In this document: positions 46,286-58,012 of the stretch, in pieces
Position numbering within the stretch: the first letter of the stretch is position 1
Layout of the letters: every line of letters begins with the position of its first letter
NCBI RefSeq assembly: GCF_910592395.1
Contig: NC_088312.1
Location: 17,741,292-17,805,291 of the forward strand
From: Lineus longissimus
Lineage: Eukaryota; Nemertea; Pilidiophora; Heteronemertea; Lineidae
Direction of reading: 5' to 3'
DNA length: 64,000 nucleotides
The notes under the pieces: generated by a model
Told to the model about the DNA's origin: nothing
The model's database searches: none
The model's input: only the letters and a program-made list of their open reading frames with translations
Translations under genes and position numbers: made by a program

Positions 46286-46735
46286 TCAGATATCGGCAGG
46301 TCTGCCATGCAAATTGATTAACCACAAATTATAATCACTTTCGTCCGAATTATCACTCTCATTATGATCTAGTGATATTAATGGCTCGAACGCGTACGGC
46401 TCAACGTTTAAACATCCTTCTGTATCGACCAAAACATCCTCAAATTCACTGCTCTCACTCTCTGAACTGTATGCGGAAGCCATCTTGCTTTGTTATGACT
46501 GACCTGATATACGTCATCAAAAAATCCCTAGCGGCCACATGTGGAACTAATCTAAAGTTGTGTGTGGTGGGAAATTCAAATAGTTTAAAATTGAAAATTG
46601 AAATAACTAAATAATGACTTTATTATTAGAATTTTTTTAATGTCTGGGATCTTGTTTTTTTAACCCTCAACATATTTCATGAGTATCAAGCATGTTTTCA
46701 AACCTTGATATATGGCCTTTAAGGCAAATAGTGAT
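46286..46735 (-). other. insert in LINE ORF2 with a first-exon-like ORF (P2X7-like N-terminus?)
   Basis: About 450 bp unrelated to the LINE. On the minus strand a strong start context (CAAGATGGCTTCC, ATG at 46481-46483) opens MASAYSSESESSEFEDVLVD then LNVEPYAFEPLISLDHNESD and SDESDYNLW. The acidic/Ser-rich start and a 'xPYxFEP' motif resemble the N-terminus of the P2X7-type zinc-binding proteins that are repetitive in marine invertebrates; this is from memory and uncertain. Upstream sequence is AT-rich. No clear terminal repeats. Confidence 0.5.
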
Positions 46736-48158
46736 ACCGAACGCAGTTAGATGTCAGGACATGGGATGTACGTGCGGGGATCACAAGTTCGAAATTGAGT
46801 CGTTTCATGATGATCTGATAAACGCGTGCATATCGGCAGGCAAAGATTCAATACCAAAAATTAATCGTAATCGTCCGAATGGAAGAGCAGGGTGGAACCC
46901 CGCCCTCGATGAATGTAAACAACGAGCCATTTTCTGGCACACCATATGGAAAGAGAATGGCAGTCCTAGAAATGGTGTTGTAGCAGACATTAGACGTCGA
47001 ACAAGAGCGCTGTATCACTATGAGGTCAGACAAATCAAGAAGGAGCAAGATAGGGTCTCGGCAAACAAATTAGGGAGTAAAACAAACGTGAGGAATGAAG
47101 TCAAGAAAATAAGAGGCAAATCAAACGAATTGCCAAAGACGATGGATGATAAAGTGGGAAATGAACAAATTGGTAACCTCTTCGCAGAAAAATTTAAAAC
47201 GTTATATAACAGTGTCTCGTACAATCTAGATGAGATGGAGGAACTGCAGTCTGATATTGACAAAGGTGTGGCGGACAAATGTTGTAGAGGTTTATGTCAT
47301 AGCAATCATAACATAGATGTCGAAGACATTAAAGCAGCGTTAAAATGTCTAAATAGTGGTAAACAGGACAGCATCCCGAGTCTTTCTACGGACCACTTCA
47401 TCCAAGGAGGGGATAGGCTCTTGATATATATCGGTCTCTTGTTGAACAATATGGTGCGACATGGGTACTGCCCCAATAGTTTCTTGAAAACTTTGGTAAT
47501 TCCAATTCCTAAGGACAGTAGAAAATCCCTAAGCGCCTCAGAAAACTACCGCGGTATATCTCTCAGTAGCGTTCTGGGGAAGATATTAGACAATGTCATT
47601 ATCAGAAATCATAGCCAGGCACTGGCGTCTTGCGACGCCCAGTGCGGTTTCAAAAAGAACTTATCGACAGCAGATTGTAGCTCTGTCGTCAATGAGGTCA
47701 TAAGATACTATAACAATAGAGGATCTCCGGTATATTGTGTCACCCTGGATGCAAGCAAGGCCTTTGACTGTGTAAACTTTGTGAAGCTATTTCGAGAGCT
47801 GATTAATAGAGGAATATGTCCATTGATAGCAAGGTTTTTAGCTTGCATGTATACAAATCAACAGATTAGCGTGAAGTGGGCAGATTACGTATCAAATCCG
47901 TTCACCGCCACAAATGGGGTGAAGCAAGGTGGTGTATTGTCACCGATATTATTCAATCTGTATTTAGACCACCTACTGGTGAGCATGCAGGAGTCGGGAG
48001 TGGGGTGCCGCATAGGCCATGTTTATGCCGGAGTGTTTGCCTATGCGGACGACGTAATAATACTGGCACCAACCATCTGGGCGTTGACAAGGATGTTAAA
48101 AATTGCCAAATTATACTCGTTAGATTACAAGATAACATTCAATGCGAAAAAAAAGTAA
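46736..48158 (+). CDS. LINE ORF2, reverse transcriptase
   Basis: Continues ORF2 after the insert, from about IVIPNAVRCQDMGCTCGDHK. The linker is followed by all RT blocks: LVIPIPKDSRKSLSASENYR with GISLSSVLGKILD; CGFKKNLST; VTLDASKAFDCVNF (block A with the first catalytic Asp); GVKQGGVLSPILFNLYLDHL; and FAYADDVIILAP (block C, YADD). The frame ends FNAKKK* at a run of eight A, where the next frame continues KSKFIVFAKG; a one-base expansion there explains the break. Makes cDNA from the LINE RNA at the nicked target. Confidence 0.93.
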
Positions 48159-48882
48159 ATTTATTGTGTTTGCCAAAGGTTTAGATATCGTAATAGACTA
48201 TATAATGTTTGACGGAAATAGGTTATATGCAGTGGAATCGGAGGTCCACCTCGGATTTCTGTTAGGTCCAGATGTACAGCGTAGAAGAGTTGACCTTGGT
48301 ATTAATGAACTATATAAAAAGACTAATATGGTAATGGCGTACTTCGGTCATGCAAATGCAGACATTCGATATGCTCTCTTTAAGAGTTTTGCTACCTGTC
48401 TATATGGTTTTCAGTTCTGGGAGACAACATCTCATTACATTGCAAATGTATATACAGCATGGAGGAAATGTGTAAGAAAGATTATGTGTATACCGAGTAG
48501 GACTCATAATCAGTTAATTCCGCTTATAATCAGTGATTGTGATATGGAGACACTTTTGGAAAGGAGGACATTGAGATACATCGAACATATATTAAAATCA
48601 GATAACATTTACTTAATGTTATGTAAGAACTTGTTACTGGAGGGAAGCGCGTCGTACCTGAGTAAAAACTTTATCAAAATCAGTCGGAAATATGGTTTTT
48701 GTAAATATGACGCTGTCCGCATAAATTACTCATATTCAATTGTAAATGGAGTTGATGAGAACACTGAATCATTTAGAATCGCACAGCAAATCAGAGAGCT
48801 ACTAAAATTGAGGGATTCCGGTCATTGTCTCTTATCAAAGGAAGAGTTAGGACAAATTATAGACTTCCTTTGCACTATTTAA
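48142..48882 (+). CDS. LINE ORF2, C-terminal region after frameshift
   Basis: Frame +1 relative to the RT part. Reads KSKFIVFAKGLDIVIDYIMF, HLGFLLGPD, then KSFATCLYGFQFWETTSHYI and AWRKCVRKIMCIPSRTHNQL, the usual thumb/C-terminal motifs (YG..LW-like, WR..VR....P..TH). Ends at TAA 48880-48882 after FLCTI. No zinc knuckle is obvious. Confidence 0.88.
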   Translation: MRKKSKFIVFAKGLDIVIDYIMFDGNRLYAVESEVHLGFLLGPDVQRRRVDLGINELYKKTNMVMAYFGHANADIRYALFKSFATCLYGFQFWETTSHYIANVYTAWRKCVRKIMCIPSRTHNQLIPLIISDCDMETLLERRTLRYIEHILKSDNIYLMLCKNLLLEGSASYLSKNFIKISRKYGFCKYDAVRINYSYSIVNGVDENTESFRIAQQIRELLKLRDSGHCLLSKEELGQIIDFLCTI

Positions 48883-48984
48883 TAATACATAAGATACGTT
48901 TTTTGTAATGCACTTAAGGTTCAAAGACAAGTTATCTGCACGATGCACAACAATCTGTACTAGTTTTGTACGAATAAACATATA

Positions 48985-49145
48985 TATATAGTAGTAAAAT
49001 GTCTCCTTTAAAAAAAAGGGATTCGTAAACACTCTCTTTGCATAATCTACAAATGGAGAGCTAGAAAAAAAAGAGGACGTTCCACTTTCACGGACATTCC
49101 CCTTTAATGGAGTCCTCACAAAACTTCTCAAACCTATTCTACAAC
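48985..49145. repeat. dispersed repeat R2, right half (interrupted copy)
   Basis: 'tagtagtaaaatgtctcc..aaacactctctttgcataatctacaaatggagagctag...ggagtcctcacaaaacttct' aligns with 25924-26050, showing where R2 resumes beyond the LINE. Confidence 0.8.
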
Positions 49146-49529
49146 TAGAGGCCTAGCGGCCTGAATAACTACGCTGGTGGAATTGAATAGCAAGGAATGA
49201 GATGAATGACAAGAGAATGTAACAAGTAGTACATGCATGTGCCAGAATGTAGGTTTATGGTAGATAGGGAGATATGGACAGACTAGATGGAATCAAGCTT
49301 AAACAAATGGGGCCAAATTCATGAAGGGCGTTTAGCTTAAAACAGTGTTTAAGTACTGAATATACAGATTCAGGTCCTTCATGTAAATCTTTACAGAATA
49401 TGAATAGGCCATGAAACTAATTAGGGAGAAGTTACACAAGTCTAACACCTAAACGCCTTTTATGAATTTGGCTCCTAGTGTGGATGACAGTTGTGAAGGT
49501 TTTATTTGAACTACAGTAGTAGAAGTAGT

Positions 49530-50325
49530 TGAGGGGTTCTTTCGTCACATCCGCTCTTCAATACCTTCAGTTCCTTTGCTCCAACTGTGTTTAAGCAGGT
49601 CAGCGCGAAACTGCTCTTTCAATACCTTTAGTTTGATACCATTAACGCGACTGCCTTCCTCTAACAGTCTTTAAGTTGTTTAGTAGGTCATAAAGTAGAT
49701 CAGGGTAAATCTACTCTTAAACACTTTTAGTTTGACATCAAACACGGATGACACCTTTCGCTTTAACCGTCTCCAAGTAGGTCAGTTGGTAATGAAAATT
49801 GGTTAGCACAAACCTACTGTTCATTACTTATATTGTCCGATAAAAACATGACTACTTTAGCTACACCAGTCTTAAAGTAGGGCAGTAGGTCAAAAGTAGG
49901 TCAGTGCAAATCTCTCCTTCATTTCCCTTAGCTTAGATTAGTTCTTGTGACACTGCCCTATTCCCTCCCATAAGGCTACAATGCAGTCTCTTGATTGTGA
50001 TATGAGGCATGATGCCGTCTCTTACATCACCCTCTACTCTCATATCAATCAGGCTACAATGCGGTCTCTTACTTGATTGTGACATGAGGCATGATGCCGT
50101 CTCTTGCATCACCCGCTTCTCTTATATCTATCAGGCTACAACGAAGTCTTACTTGATTGCGACATCAGGCATGATACCATCTCTTACATCACCCTCTTCT
50201 CTTATATCGGTCAGGCTACAATGTGGTCGCTTACTTGATTGTGACATCACATTCTTCTTTAATATCATTCAGGCAACAGTGAAGTCTCTTACTTGATTGT
50301 GACATGAGGCATGATGACGTCTCTT
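49530..50325. repeat. degenerate ~110-bp then ~80-bp tandem repeats
   Basis: 49530-49960 repeats 'cttcaataccttcagt..aagcaggtcagcgcgaaactg' loosely every ~110 bp. From 49972 a tighter array starts: 'aggctacaatgcagtctctt' at about 49974, 50051, 50132 and 50212 (~80 bp apart), each with 'gaggcatgatgccgtctctt' and 'acatcaccctcttctcttat'. Confidence 0.85.
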
Positions 50326-50569
50326 GCATCACCATACCCCTTGCCTGACCTCTTCTGAAAACATGTTCGACTTTCAGCTGCAAGTTACGAGAAATGTTCA
50401 TGTAGAAACAATTTGGTTTCCTGGTATCAAATGATTAGACGCAGCGCCGTCTTTACACTGGCAGATAAACTAAACATAACGGACTCTAATAGCGCCGTGG
50501 ATAATTTATTTTCTGAGGCATTACCCTCTCTCATCCCAGGATAATAATTTTGATTTCACATTTCAAAAA

Positions 50570-51411
50570 TGTGTCCACTATATACTGTAGACCGAAACAA
50601 TTTTGCGTGCAGCATATTTTTACGAATCGCGAAAATATTCTGCCGTGAAAATCTCTTGCTTTTAGCTTGAAATCCATGTCATTGTTGCCATATTTCCACA
50701 GAGGCACTGCATACCAATGAAGTGTATTTCCCACACAGTTAGTACTTGTCATAATTACACCTAACTAAAACACCTTTTACTTAATCATTGCTCAGATTAT
50801 GCTAAGTAGGGGACATTTTACACTAAAGTCCCCATACACTAAGTGCTTAGAGTCAAAATAGACAGTTTAAATTTTTTGGGAAAAATTTTTTTCACTCACT
50901 AACATTTTCTGCCGCGAATATGTCAATCGTCAGTCATGTGCGAAAATGTTATGCTGCAGATATTATCTTCCGTTCTACAGTAACAACTGCGCACGGCAAC
51001 TGAACACGTTTGAATGATCAGTCAGCGACTTGCGACTTGCTCGAGGCGGGGGTGCGCTAACTGATCGGCAAAGCCGCGGCGCTTCATGAAACGATGAGAA
51101 CCAGGCGAGATCGACAAAAATGCCTCATTTTTATAACTCTAAAATCGTTATTCTTCAGTCAATTTCAAAATTTAAAAGAGCTATTTGTGATGGAGATATA
51201 TGTGCTGGCGGACTGTCTCGTTCCCAAAAGCGACGCTGCACAATATTTCATCTTTTATACCCTTAATGGGGAGAAAATATTCCCGAGACACACAAACTGA
51301 ACGGCTAATCCCTCATATTCCCTAGGCAATCTTGATAAAATTGACCCACTAAGAGGGCTAAAACGGGGGGTCCTTATGGAAAAAATCATCAAGGGCAGAA
51401 AAACGTGATGA
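50570..51411 (+). repeat. ~850-bp duplicated block, copy 2, with nested MITE
   Basis: Direct-orientation partner of 29431-30285. The MITE part (about 50584-50981) keeps CTGTAGACCGAAA and ..TTCCGTTCTACAG at its ends. The distal part keeps 'gcacggcaactgaac', 'gcggcgcttcatgaaacgat' and 'aaatcatcaagggcagaaaa'. Confidence 0.8.
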
Positions 51412-52571
51412 AAGTGCACGTACACACCTGTTACGTACAAATTCAAATCGTATCTTTGTTTATAATTAGTCTTTCTTTCTATCTATCGGAAGCTACACAT
51501 TTTTTATTGCACTTTAACCTTTTGGCCTTTACTTAGAATTCTGACTTGATGGCGATCCTGGTTACTGCGTAGGTTAAGAGTTAAATTGTCACCGAGGTTA
51601 GCATATGGTTTTAGGTAGGTTTCTGGAGAGATAGTGCCCCTCCGGCAGTATATTTTCCTTAGAAAAAGGAACAAAACAGGAAACTTTATGAACTTTAGTT
51701 AGTTATTTGTAGTGAGTAATCAGTGAGGCTAGATTCATCAAAGCGGCAAGACGTGCCCCCTTTGTTTGCCTGGGCGAAAGGTCCAGTTTCTATCTTAAAT
51801 TCGCGTAGTAAACCAAGCTCTGTAAGTAATGTAACAATAGGCCATTTCCCGTTTTTTTCGATTAATTCAGTAATTTTAGGTATTGATATTATCATAACAT
51901 GTACTTAGGATGTCTTGTTTTAATTGCAGATTGAACCACACCACACTTATATACTTCGATTCACAATTCGATTCACCCTATTACTACAACATCATCATTT
52001 GTATCGTATAACATCACGTTCAAAATTTGAGGAGTGCGTATAATAGTATGATTTGTCGGTCGCACAAAGTGGCATCGTTCCAATTGCAATTCTGCAGTGG
52101 GGCCTCTTCGGCTAGCCGGTACCTATTTCTGGCACGTACATGGCTAAAACTGTCGACAGCGGAAAATACTGGACCTGCGCCTGAGAAAGGTATATTTTTT
52201 TGCCCCAAAATACAAAATAACATGCATATTTGGACAAGAGTTACTGTCACCAAGTGTATTTTTAGAGGGATCCGGCCGAGATCGATATCGAGAACCGTGA
52301 AATTGTATGTTTTGTCACAGAACGTCGGGATAGGGTCCCCCTCTCTCGTGCACTCAATATTGGCAGTGACCACCTATAAATAAAATCCAGGCTTTTTTGA
52401 TTTCAAGATGCAGCTACTTAATGCAATAAATTATTGCAGTGATATAGGTCATCAGGTATAACCGTTGATACAATTCAAAGTTTAGCCCCTCTCACCTTAC
52501 TAACAAACAGTAAATTTGCAACAGGAATATAATCGAAATAGAAAATAAAGAGTTCTGAATGGTTATCTTAC

Positions 52572-52797
52572 CTATAGGTGTTCCAATCCCATAACCTTTA
52601 CTGTCTAGCAAGCCTCCTACTTGCATCAGCGAACATTTTCTTTGCACTGCGTAGTCTATCATGACTGACTCCATGAGAAATGCATAGTTTTCGTTTTCAA
52701 CTTTCTCTATTCCTTCCTTGGACTCTTTTACAAATACGCTTGGTTCCTTCTTGCTCATGTACTCCCACATTCTTTTATACACTGGAATATCCGAGGT
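52572..52797 (-). CDS. kainate-type glutamate receptor, S2 ligand-binding exon
   Basis: Acceptor (T)nACAG ends at 52798; donor ATAG|GTAAGA follows 52572. 226 bp, incoming phase 0, outgoing phase 1. Reads TSDIPVYKRMWEYMSKKEPS, VFVKESKEGIEKVENENYAF, then LMESVMIDY and GGLLDSKGYGIGTPI. This is lobe S2 of the agonist-binding clamshell. The Glu in FLMES is the residue that binds the amino group of glutamate in kainate receptors. The border at 'GTPIG|SPYRD' agrees with the next exon. Confidence 0.92.
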
Positions 52798-54639
52798 CTG
52801 TAAAAAAAAAGAAATGAAATATGACAACGAAATGCGGGGTTTGGTTTCAATCACAGGAATGATTCTGGGCCTAAGGCCCTTTATAGGGACCGGACTAGAG
52901 CCCCCAGGTGCCTATTGCAAAAACGATAGTTTGGCGAGACAACCTGATCGGTTAGCTAGCCCTGTCAGGGGTTGGGGGTTATGGAACAGAACATCCTACG
53001 AAAACGAGGCATTTTCAGTCAATGTGAGGCATTTTCTGTCGTCTGCTAAGGTCTGGGTTTCGAGCAGGCCATACCAGCTGTAGTCCAATTGTTCGTTGGG
53101 GGAAGGTTTCAAGCAACCATGCCCAGACTTCTCATCGTCTTTGCAAACGTAGACGAACTGCAACAAACAATCGAGGATGTGCCCAATGACATTCGAGGTG
53201 ATTCAGACTTCCTTGACAAGTTATCATCCACATCAAGAGCCTTGTATAGCAATCGGAGGACGTCAGGTCGAGAGTGCACGGTTTTTAGAGACAGACAAAC
53301 CAAAACAACGCCAAAATGTAATCCCTTATTACTCAGTTGTCATAACTCATTACGCAACAAAACCTTCACCAGAAAATTTGATGGATGTCAGTTACTCGGA
53401 GTAGCAGTTTAGAAGTCATTAGAAATCAAAAGTGAAAATGTTTTTTTAACACCTAGTATATCAAGATGACCTTGACAGTCCTCCACTGCTTGCATTCTTG
53501 CCGTGCACCTACTTACAACCTCGTTTCTCCAGGGGTCATTTTCGCGCTCCTATGGTCGTTTGCACTACCCCTGGTCACTTGTTTAACTAAAACATATTTG
53601 TTTGGTCAACGAATAATTTTTGACATGCAAATAAGATGTATCGGATAATATATGACCTAATACATGAAGCATTAATTGCCTCTACAAGAAAATTGCATCT
53701 TTTAGTCTGGCACTCTGAGCAAAAACGACCGAAGAAGCACTGTTACAAGTGCCAATCAATATTAGTGACATTTGGCAGTACGTTTTATGTGTACGCGAAC
53801 GTGCGGACGTAATAGCCCACGTTAGTGGATATTTGTGGATTTGGCAGGGCATTTGGCACCTGAAACGTCCATGTGATTCGGCAGGACGATTCCGCGCCGT
53901 TCAACGCGCGTCTCGTGTTAGTCGTTCTACGTCGTTTTCTTACCAAAATAAAACAGTAAGGAAACTTACATTTATCTCTATTTTCGATTAAGAGGGTAAT
54001 TACTTTTCGACTTCAAAATAATCCAGTGCACTATTATGAAAAAGATCATAGCAAAAGAATTGAGCAATTCCAAGTAAAAGTAAGTAAAATAATAATAATG
54101 TGAAAAAATGAAATGAAGAAAGGGTTCCAATATAGTCGAACCCACGATGTATTTGGCAAAGTACATGCCATACCAGCAGTGCTACTGAGTGAGCACTGGA
54201 CAGTCCGGAAAGATTGCGTCTAAGTATTCATTTTGACGGAAAACGTCCTGCCAAAGGCCTCTATTATATGTATCCCAGCGTATCTAATTAACAGTTGTGC
54301 CCCGACTCACTCTGTAAGCAGTTGAAGACCAAGAGTGTCCGGGCACTCTTTCAAGAGTGAAAATAACTTCAATCCGGGCGAGTGGATGTCCCTTATTTTT
54401 CCATCTTATACCCTTTATGTTTTTCATAGGCATTTCATCAGGCATCCAGATATGTTGATTTCAGAAATCGTCAAATTTCAACTGTTTCAGATTTTGAACT
54501 CGCTATTTTTGGGTCAAGGCATGTTGAAATTGGTAGGAAGAGTAGAAAAATGTCAAGTACAACATTCCCAATCATAAAATATTTGTAATTTGCATTTAAA
54601 GTACAAATTCTAATTTTTATATCCGCACTTTCGGAGTGA

Positions 54640-55590
54640 GTTCGCAGATATATTGTTTTTATCAGATCCGCAATTCGGATTCCGGGAATAGTTAGGAATC
54701 GACACTGCCTGTTCAATTCGTTTATTCATGATGTTGCGATTTCTTTTAATACAAAAGGGAGTCCTGTGTTTGTCTGCAGCCTGGATGCGGAAAAATGCTT
54801 CGATCGAGTCTGGCATGCTGGTCTGTTTTTTAACTCCCACCACGAATCCCTCTCTGTCACTGGCTAGTTGTATATGACTGGTATTCCAATCTGAAGGCAA
54901 TTGAGAGATGGCAAGGAGTAGAGACTGATACATTCGATGTCACTAGAGGCATCCGCCAGGGCAGTGTTCACCCATATTTTTCATTATGTTTATTGATGAT
55001 CTACTGTGTGAACCTTCCTACACTGACTGCGGTGTCAGGATTGCCGAACATCTTTTCAATCACATAGCATATGCCGATGATATAAATTTAATTGCGTTAG
55101 TGTCCCTGGACTCAAGGTGCTTCTAGACAAGTGTTTTAGGTACTCTAAGAAATGTTGTTTCCTTTTTGGAATCTTGAAAACTAAAGGTATTGTCTTTGAG
55201 GAGTCTAAATTGAAACAATCTACTTCTTTGCGCCTTGGTGATAGCACTATTGCTATAACTAATAGTTTAGACTTAAGAAGTGATCTGAAGCCTGCGGCTT
55301 ACATCAATAATAGGATCTCTGCCGCGCGATGTAGATCTTTCAGTCTATTGACTTCCGGTTTTTCTTAATCTGGCCTCTTCTCCAAAGTGAAAGTTCTTGG
55401 AAAATGGCCGTGTGCCCCATTTTACTTTATGGATGTGCGCCCTAGGGACATCGCTTCCCTGTTATCAGTTCAAGGGAACTGTATTAAACGTATCATTCGT
55501 ATTCCTAAGCGCAGTCATCATACCAAACTTTTAAATGCCACCAGTCTTAAAAGTGTGACAAGCCTCACTTGTTTATTGTATTTTTAAAAG
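54640..55590 (+). pseudogene. decayed LINE reverse transcriptase
   Basis: Fragments in shifting frames: DPQFGFRE, then VFVCSLDAEKCFDRVWHAGL (block A, with Cys where Ala is usual), then TRGIRQGSV, MFIDDLLCEPSYTDCGVRIA, then AYADDINLIA (YADD). Further pieces give SKLKQSTSLRLGD and NCIKRIIRIPKRSHHTKLLN. Several stops and frameshifts; old and inactive. A different LINE lineage from the one at 45-49 kb. Confidence 0.8.
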
Positions 55591-55889
55591 GAGCGCCCCT
55601 GCGCGGGAGCTCAATATGGCATTTTTATCCATTATCCATCTGTTGGTGATGTTGTAAAAGGTGCCCTTATGGACTTTATTTTAAAACGCTTTAAAGTCAG
55701 GTTGGAATACCCCTGATGGTGTTAGCCAAATTACTTACTAAAGCTTTTTAATCATGTGCACCATATGAATGTTTATTGTATTATCTTGCATCACATTTAT
55801 GTTTCATTATTTTCTGTGCCATTGATTCATTTGTATTGTTCTCATTTTAGGAGGTTTTAATAGATAAATCAATAAATAATTGCTTATCT

Positions 55890-56175
55890 CACATTCAAAG
55901 ATGGCAGACCGGCGGCTATTTTGTTGTAAAACTCCAATGCCTTTTGACCTCTCTTTATTCTGTACGAGTTCACGTAGGCATTTCATATTCGGCGTGCATG
56001 TGTATGGGGTGAATATTAAAACCATGTTCGATATTCGCTCATCTCACATTCAAGATGGCCGACTGGCGGCAATTGTGTTGTAAATCTCGTAGAAAAGCCT
56101 TGTAACCTTTTTATATTCTGAACGAGTTTACGTAGACATTTCATATTCTGCATGCATGTGTATGGGGTGAATATC
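55890..56175. repeat. ~160-bp tandem units, interrupted
   Basis: 'ctcacattcaaagatggcag..cggcggc' at about 55898 and 'ctcacattcaagatggccga' at 56043, each followed by 'cgtaggcatttcatattcgg' style sequence and 'tgcatgtgtatggggtgaat'. A third start (ctcacattcaagacgggcaa) is at 56952, beyond the composite repeat, which therefore inserted into this array. Confidence 0.75.
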
Positions 56176-56183
56176 CAGAACTA

Positions 56184-56938
56184 TTAAGGTAGCAGGAAGG
56201 GGTGGGCGTTTGTTGTTTTTGAGTGTGAGGGGGTATAGTGCCAGTCTCTCTTAAAGCACAGTCAACAGACATGTGGTTTGTAGCAATGCGAAAATGTAAG
56301 CAATTTTGGTTAGGTCCGTCATAACATAGAGTGACTCAACCACTCTCTTGATTACAGCGGCCGCCTCAGCGCCACTACGCGGGGCGTAATGGTAAATTAG
56401 GCTTAGTAGCTTTGCCAGATATGCACCATTCTGGGAAAACTCAATGTGAAGGTATGCTAATTAGCATAATCTATTCTTAGCTCCAGCCCGAGGTAATCTT
56501 GCGCAGTGTTTCTTCGGCCCAGATACATTGTGGTGGAAAACGTCTAGGTCTAGTACAATGAACGCCTGGCTTGCGCCAGACTAATATGTGAAGAAGGTCT
56601 GGCTGCGCGAGACTACTGTGATAAAATGACCATTGCAGAGACCCTGTGACGTAGGCAAATACTTTTTACAATTAAAATTGCTCTCAAAAGACGATAAGGA
56701 ATGATTATTTATTCACATTTCCTGAACTATATACCTTCCAATCATCACTTTACATAAATAGGTCGGCGTTAGGTCGCGTGCTTTTCTTTCCTCGGGACAA
56801 TATACAGCAAAATAGTTACAACCCCACAATCGCACTATAAGTCCATAATAAGGCCACGGTGACCCGTTATAAATGTTTCGCCAGCTTCGATATTTTGCCG
56901 CTACGCGGCGCGTTGGGTCCTTGCGTCAAGGGCAAGTT
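56184..56938 (+). repeat. composite dispersed repeat, short copy
   Basis: Starts ATTAAGGTAGCAGGAAGGGG, includes the hairpin-arm motif GTCTCTCTTAAAGCACAGTC (56240 region), and ends TTTTGCCGCTACGCGGCGCG then TTGGGTCCTTGCGTCAAG. Both ends match 7808-10962. A short stem (GCCGC-TAC-GCGGC) lies ~20 bp before the 3' end. Ends are not inverted repeats of each other, and no protein is encoded. Confidence 0.75.
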
Positions 56939-57882
56939 TGATAATTGCGTACCTCACATTCAAGACGGGCAACTGGCGGATGACCTTTGACCTTGACCCT
57001 GTGACCTTAAACCCCAAGATTACACGTAGCCCTGCAACCATGGCAGATTTGGGGTTAGTAAATTCACACAACAACATCATTCGGCAACCTTGGTTTATCT
57101 CCAGCCTTCTTCTTTACTATTCCATTCCATTCCATAACACTTCGATCAATCTGAATTCACCAAAGTGCCGATACCCTAGCGTTTGCCACCAAACGCAGTA
57201 CCTCTAGTTACATCTAATTTGGCAATTTTTTCTCATTTTGGCGGAAAAAAGCATGATTTTACCAACAAGAGTTCACCAATTTCAATTTCACCAACACAGT
57301 AGTTATAAAGTACAAACGTTTCTTTACACCAAAGCTATAGCTCCATCAATGAAAAAGCTATAGCACATCCAAAAAATCATGTTTATTTTCTGAAATTTGT
57401 CTAAAAACACTCAGGCACTGGATGTGATATACTGAATACATGGACCTGATAGCTTCTGAATAGTTTTTTTTGGTGAAACACTAGACAGTCCTCAAAGGGT
57501 TAGAATGAACCACACTTTACAGTGTAAATGTTCTACGAAGCCTTATTTTGAATTCATTGGTCATGGTTAGGCAAAGTTGGTGCAAAATATGAAAGCAGTC
57601 AGAAAGCATTTAAAAGCACATTATTCATTGTTTAATTCGAGATGTTTTAGAATAGATATTGATACCTCACTGTCGGTATTGATTGTCTCACCAAAGTCGC
57701 TAGGGTATAGAGATAAAATGTTGGCCAAAGTCTCGGCCTGGCCTTGGTTTTGGTCCTCCCTTCACAGTTTTCGTGGTGTCAGACCAACAAAGCCTCCAGT
57801 TTGATATCAATTCCTCAGGCCAACATCACCCATTTCCATAGCAGATAACTCTCTATTTTAGCAAAAGAAATTAGGAGGTTTG

Positions 57883-58012
57883 GGTCATGTATGGGCTTTA
57901 TACAAACTAGCCAATAGGGGCTTTCAGGACGATAGAAATTACTTTTAGGTCATGTATGGGCTATGTACAAACTAGCCAATAGGGGCTTTCAGGACGATAG
58001 AAATTACTTTTA
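57883..58012. repeat. 65-bp tandem pair
   Basis: 'ggtcatgtatgggctttata..ctttcaggacgatagaaattactttt' occurs twice in a row with 65-bp spacing and one or two differences. It lies ~125 bp inside the intron from the donor of the receptor pore exon. Confidence 0.92.

Larger units (their letters stand above)
45216..48984 (+). mobile_element. non-LTR retrotransposon (LINE), 5'-truncated, inserted in R2
   Basis: Runs from the C-terminal end of ORF1 through complete ORF2 (APE endonuclease, reverse transcriptase, C-terminal region) to a short AT-rich 3' end (...gtacgaataaacatatatat). It is split by a ~450-bp insertion at 46286-46735 and carries one single-base frameshift near 48150. Otherwise frames are open, so it is fairly young. 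Clade not certain: CR1/L2/Jockey-type by architecture. It sits antisense in the receptor intron. Confidence 0.92.
36403..52571 (-). other. 16.2-kb receptor intron packed with transposons
   Basis: Bounded by GTAAGA (after 52572) and TTTTTAG (before 36402). Going up in coordinate it contains a mariner relic (37977-40064), pogo-like copy 2 (40480-43392), a 355-bp direct duplication, a coding-like remnant, repeat R2 with a LINE, ~80-bp tandem repeats and the second 850-bp block. Confidence 0.75.

Noticed and set aside
52020-52383. Two ~117-codon frames open on both strands at the same place
   Set aside because: Neither translation resembles a known family, and double-strand openness with no splice context is expected by chance in a 64-kb window.
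53089-53412. 107-codon plus frame MFVGGRFQATMPRLLIVFAN
   Set aside because: Looks moderately protein-like but I recognise no family, and there are no splice or start cues; left as unassigned intron sequence.
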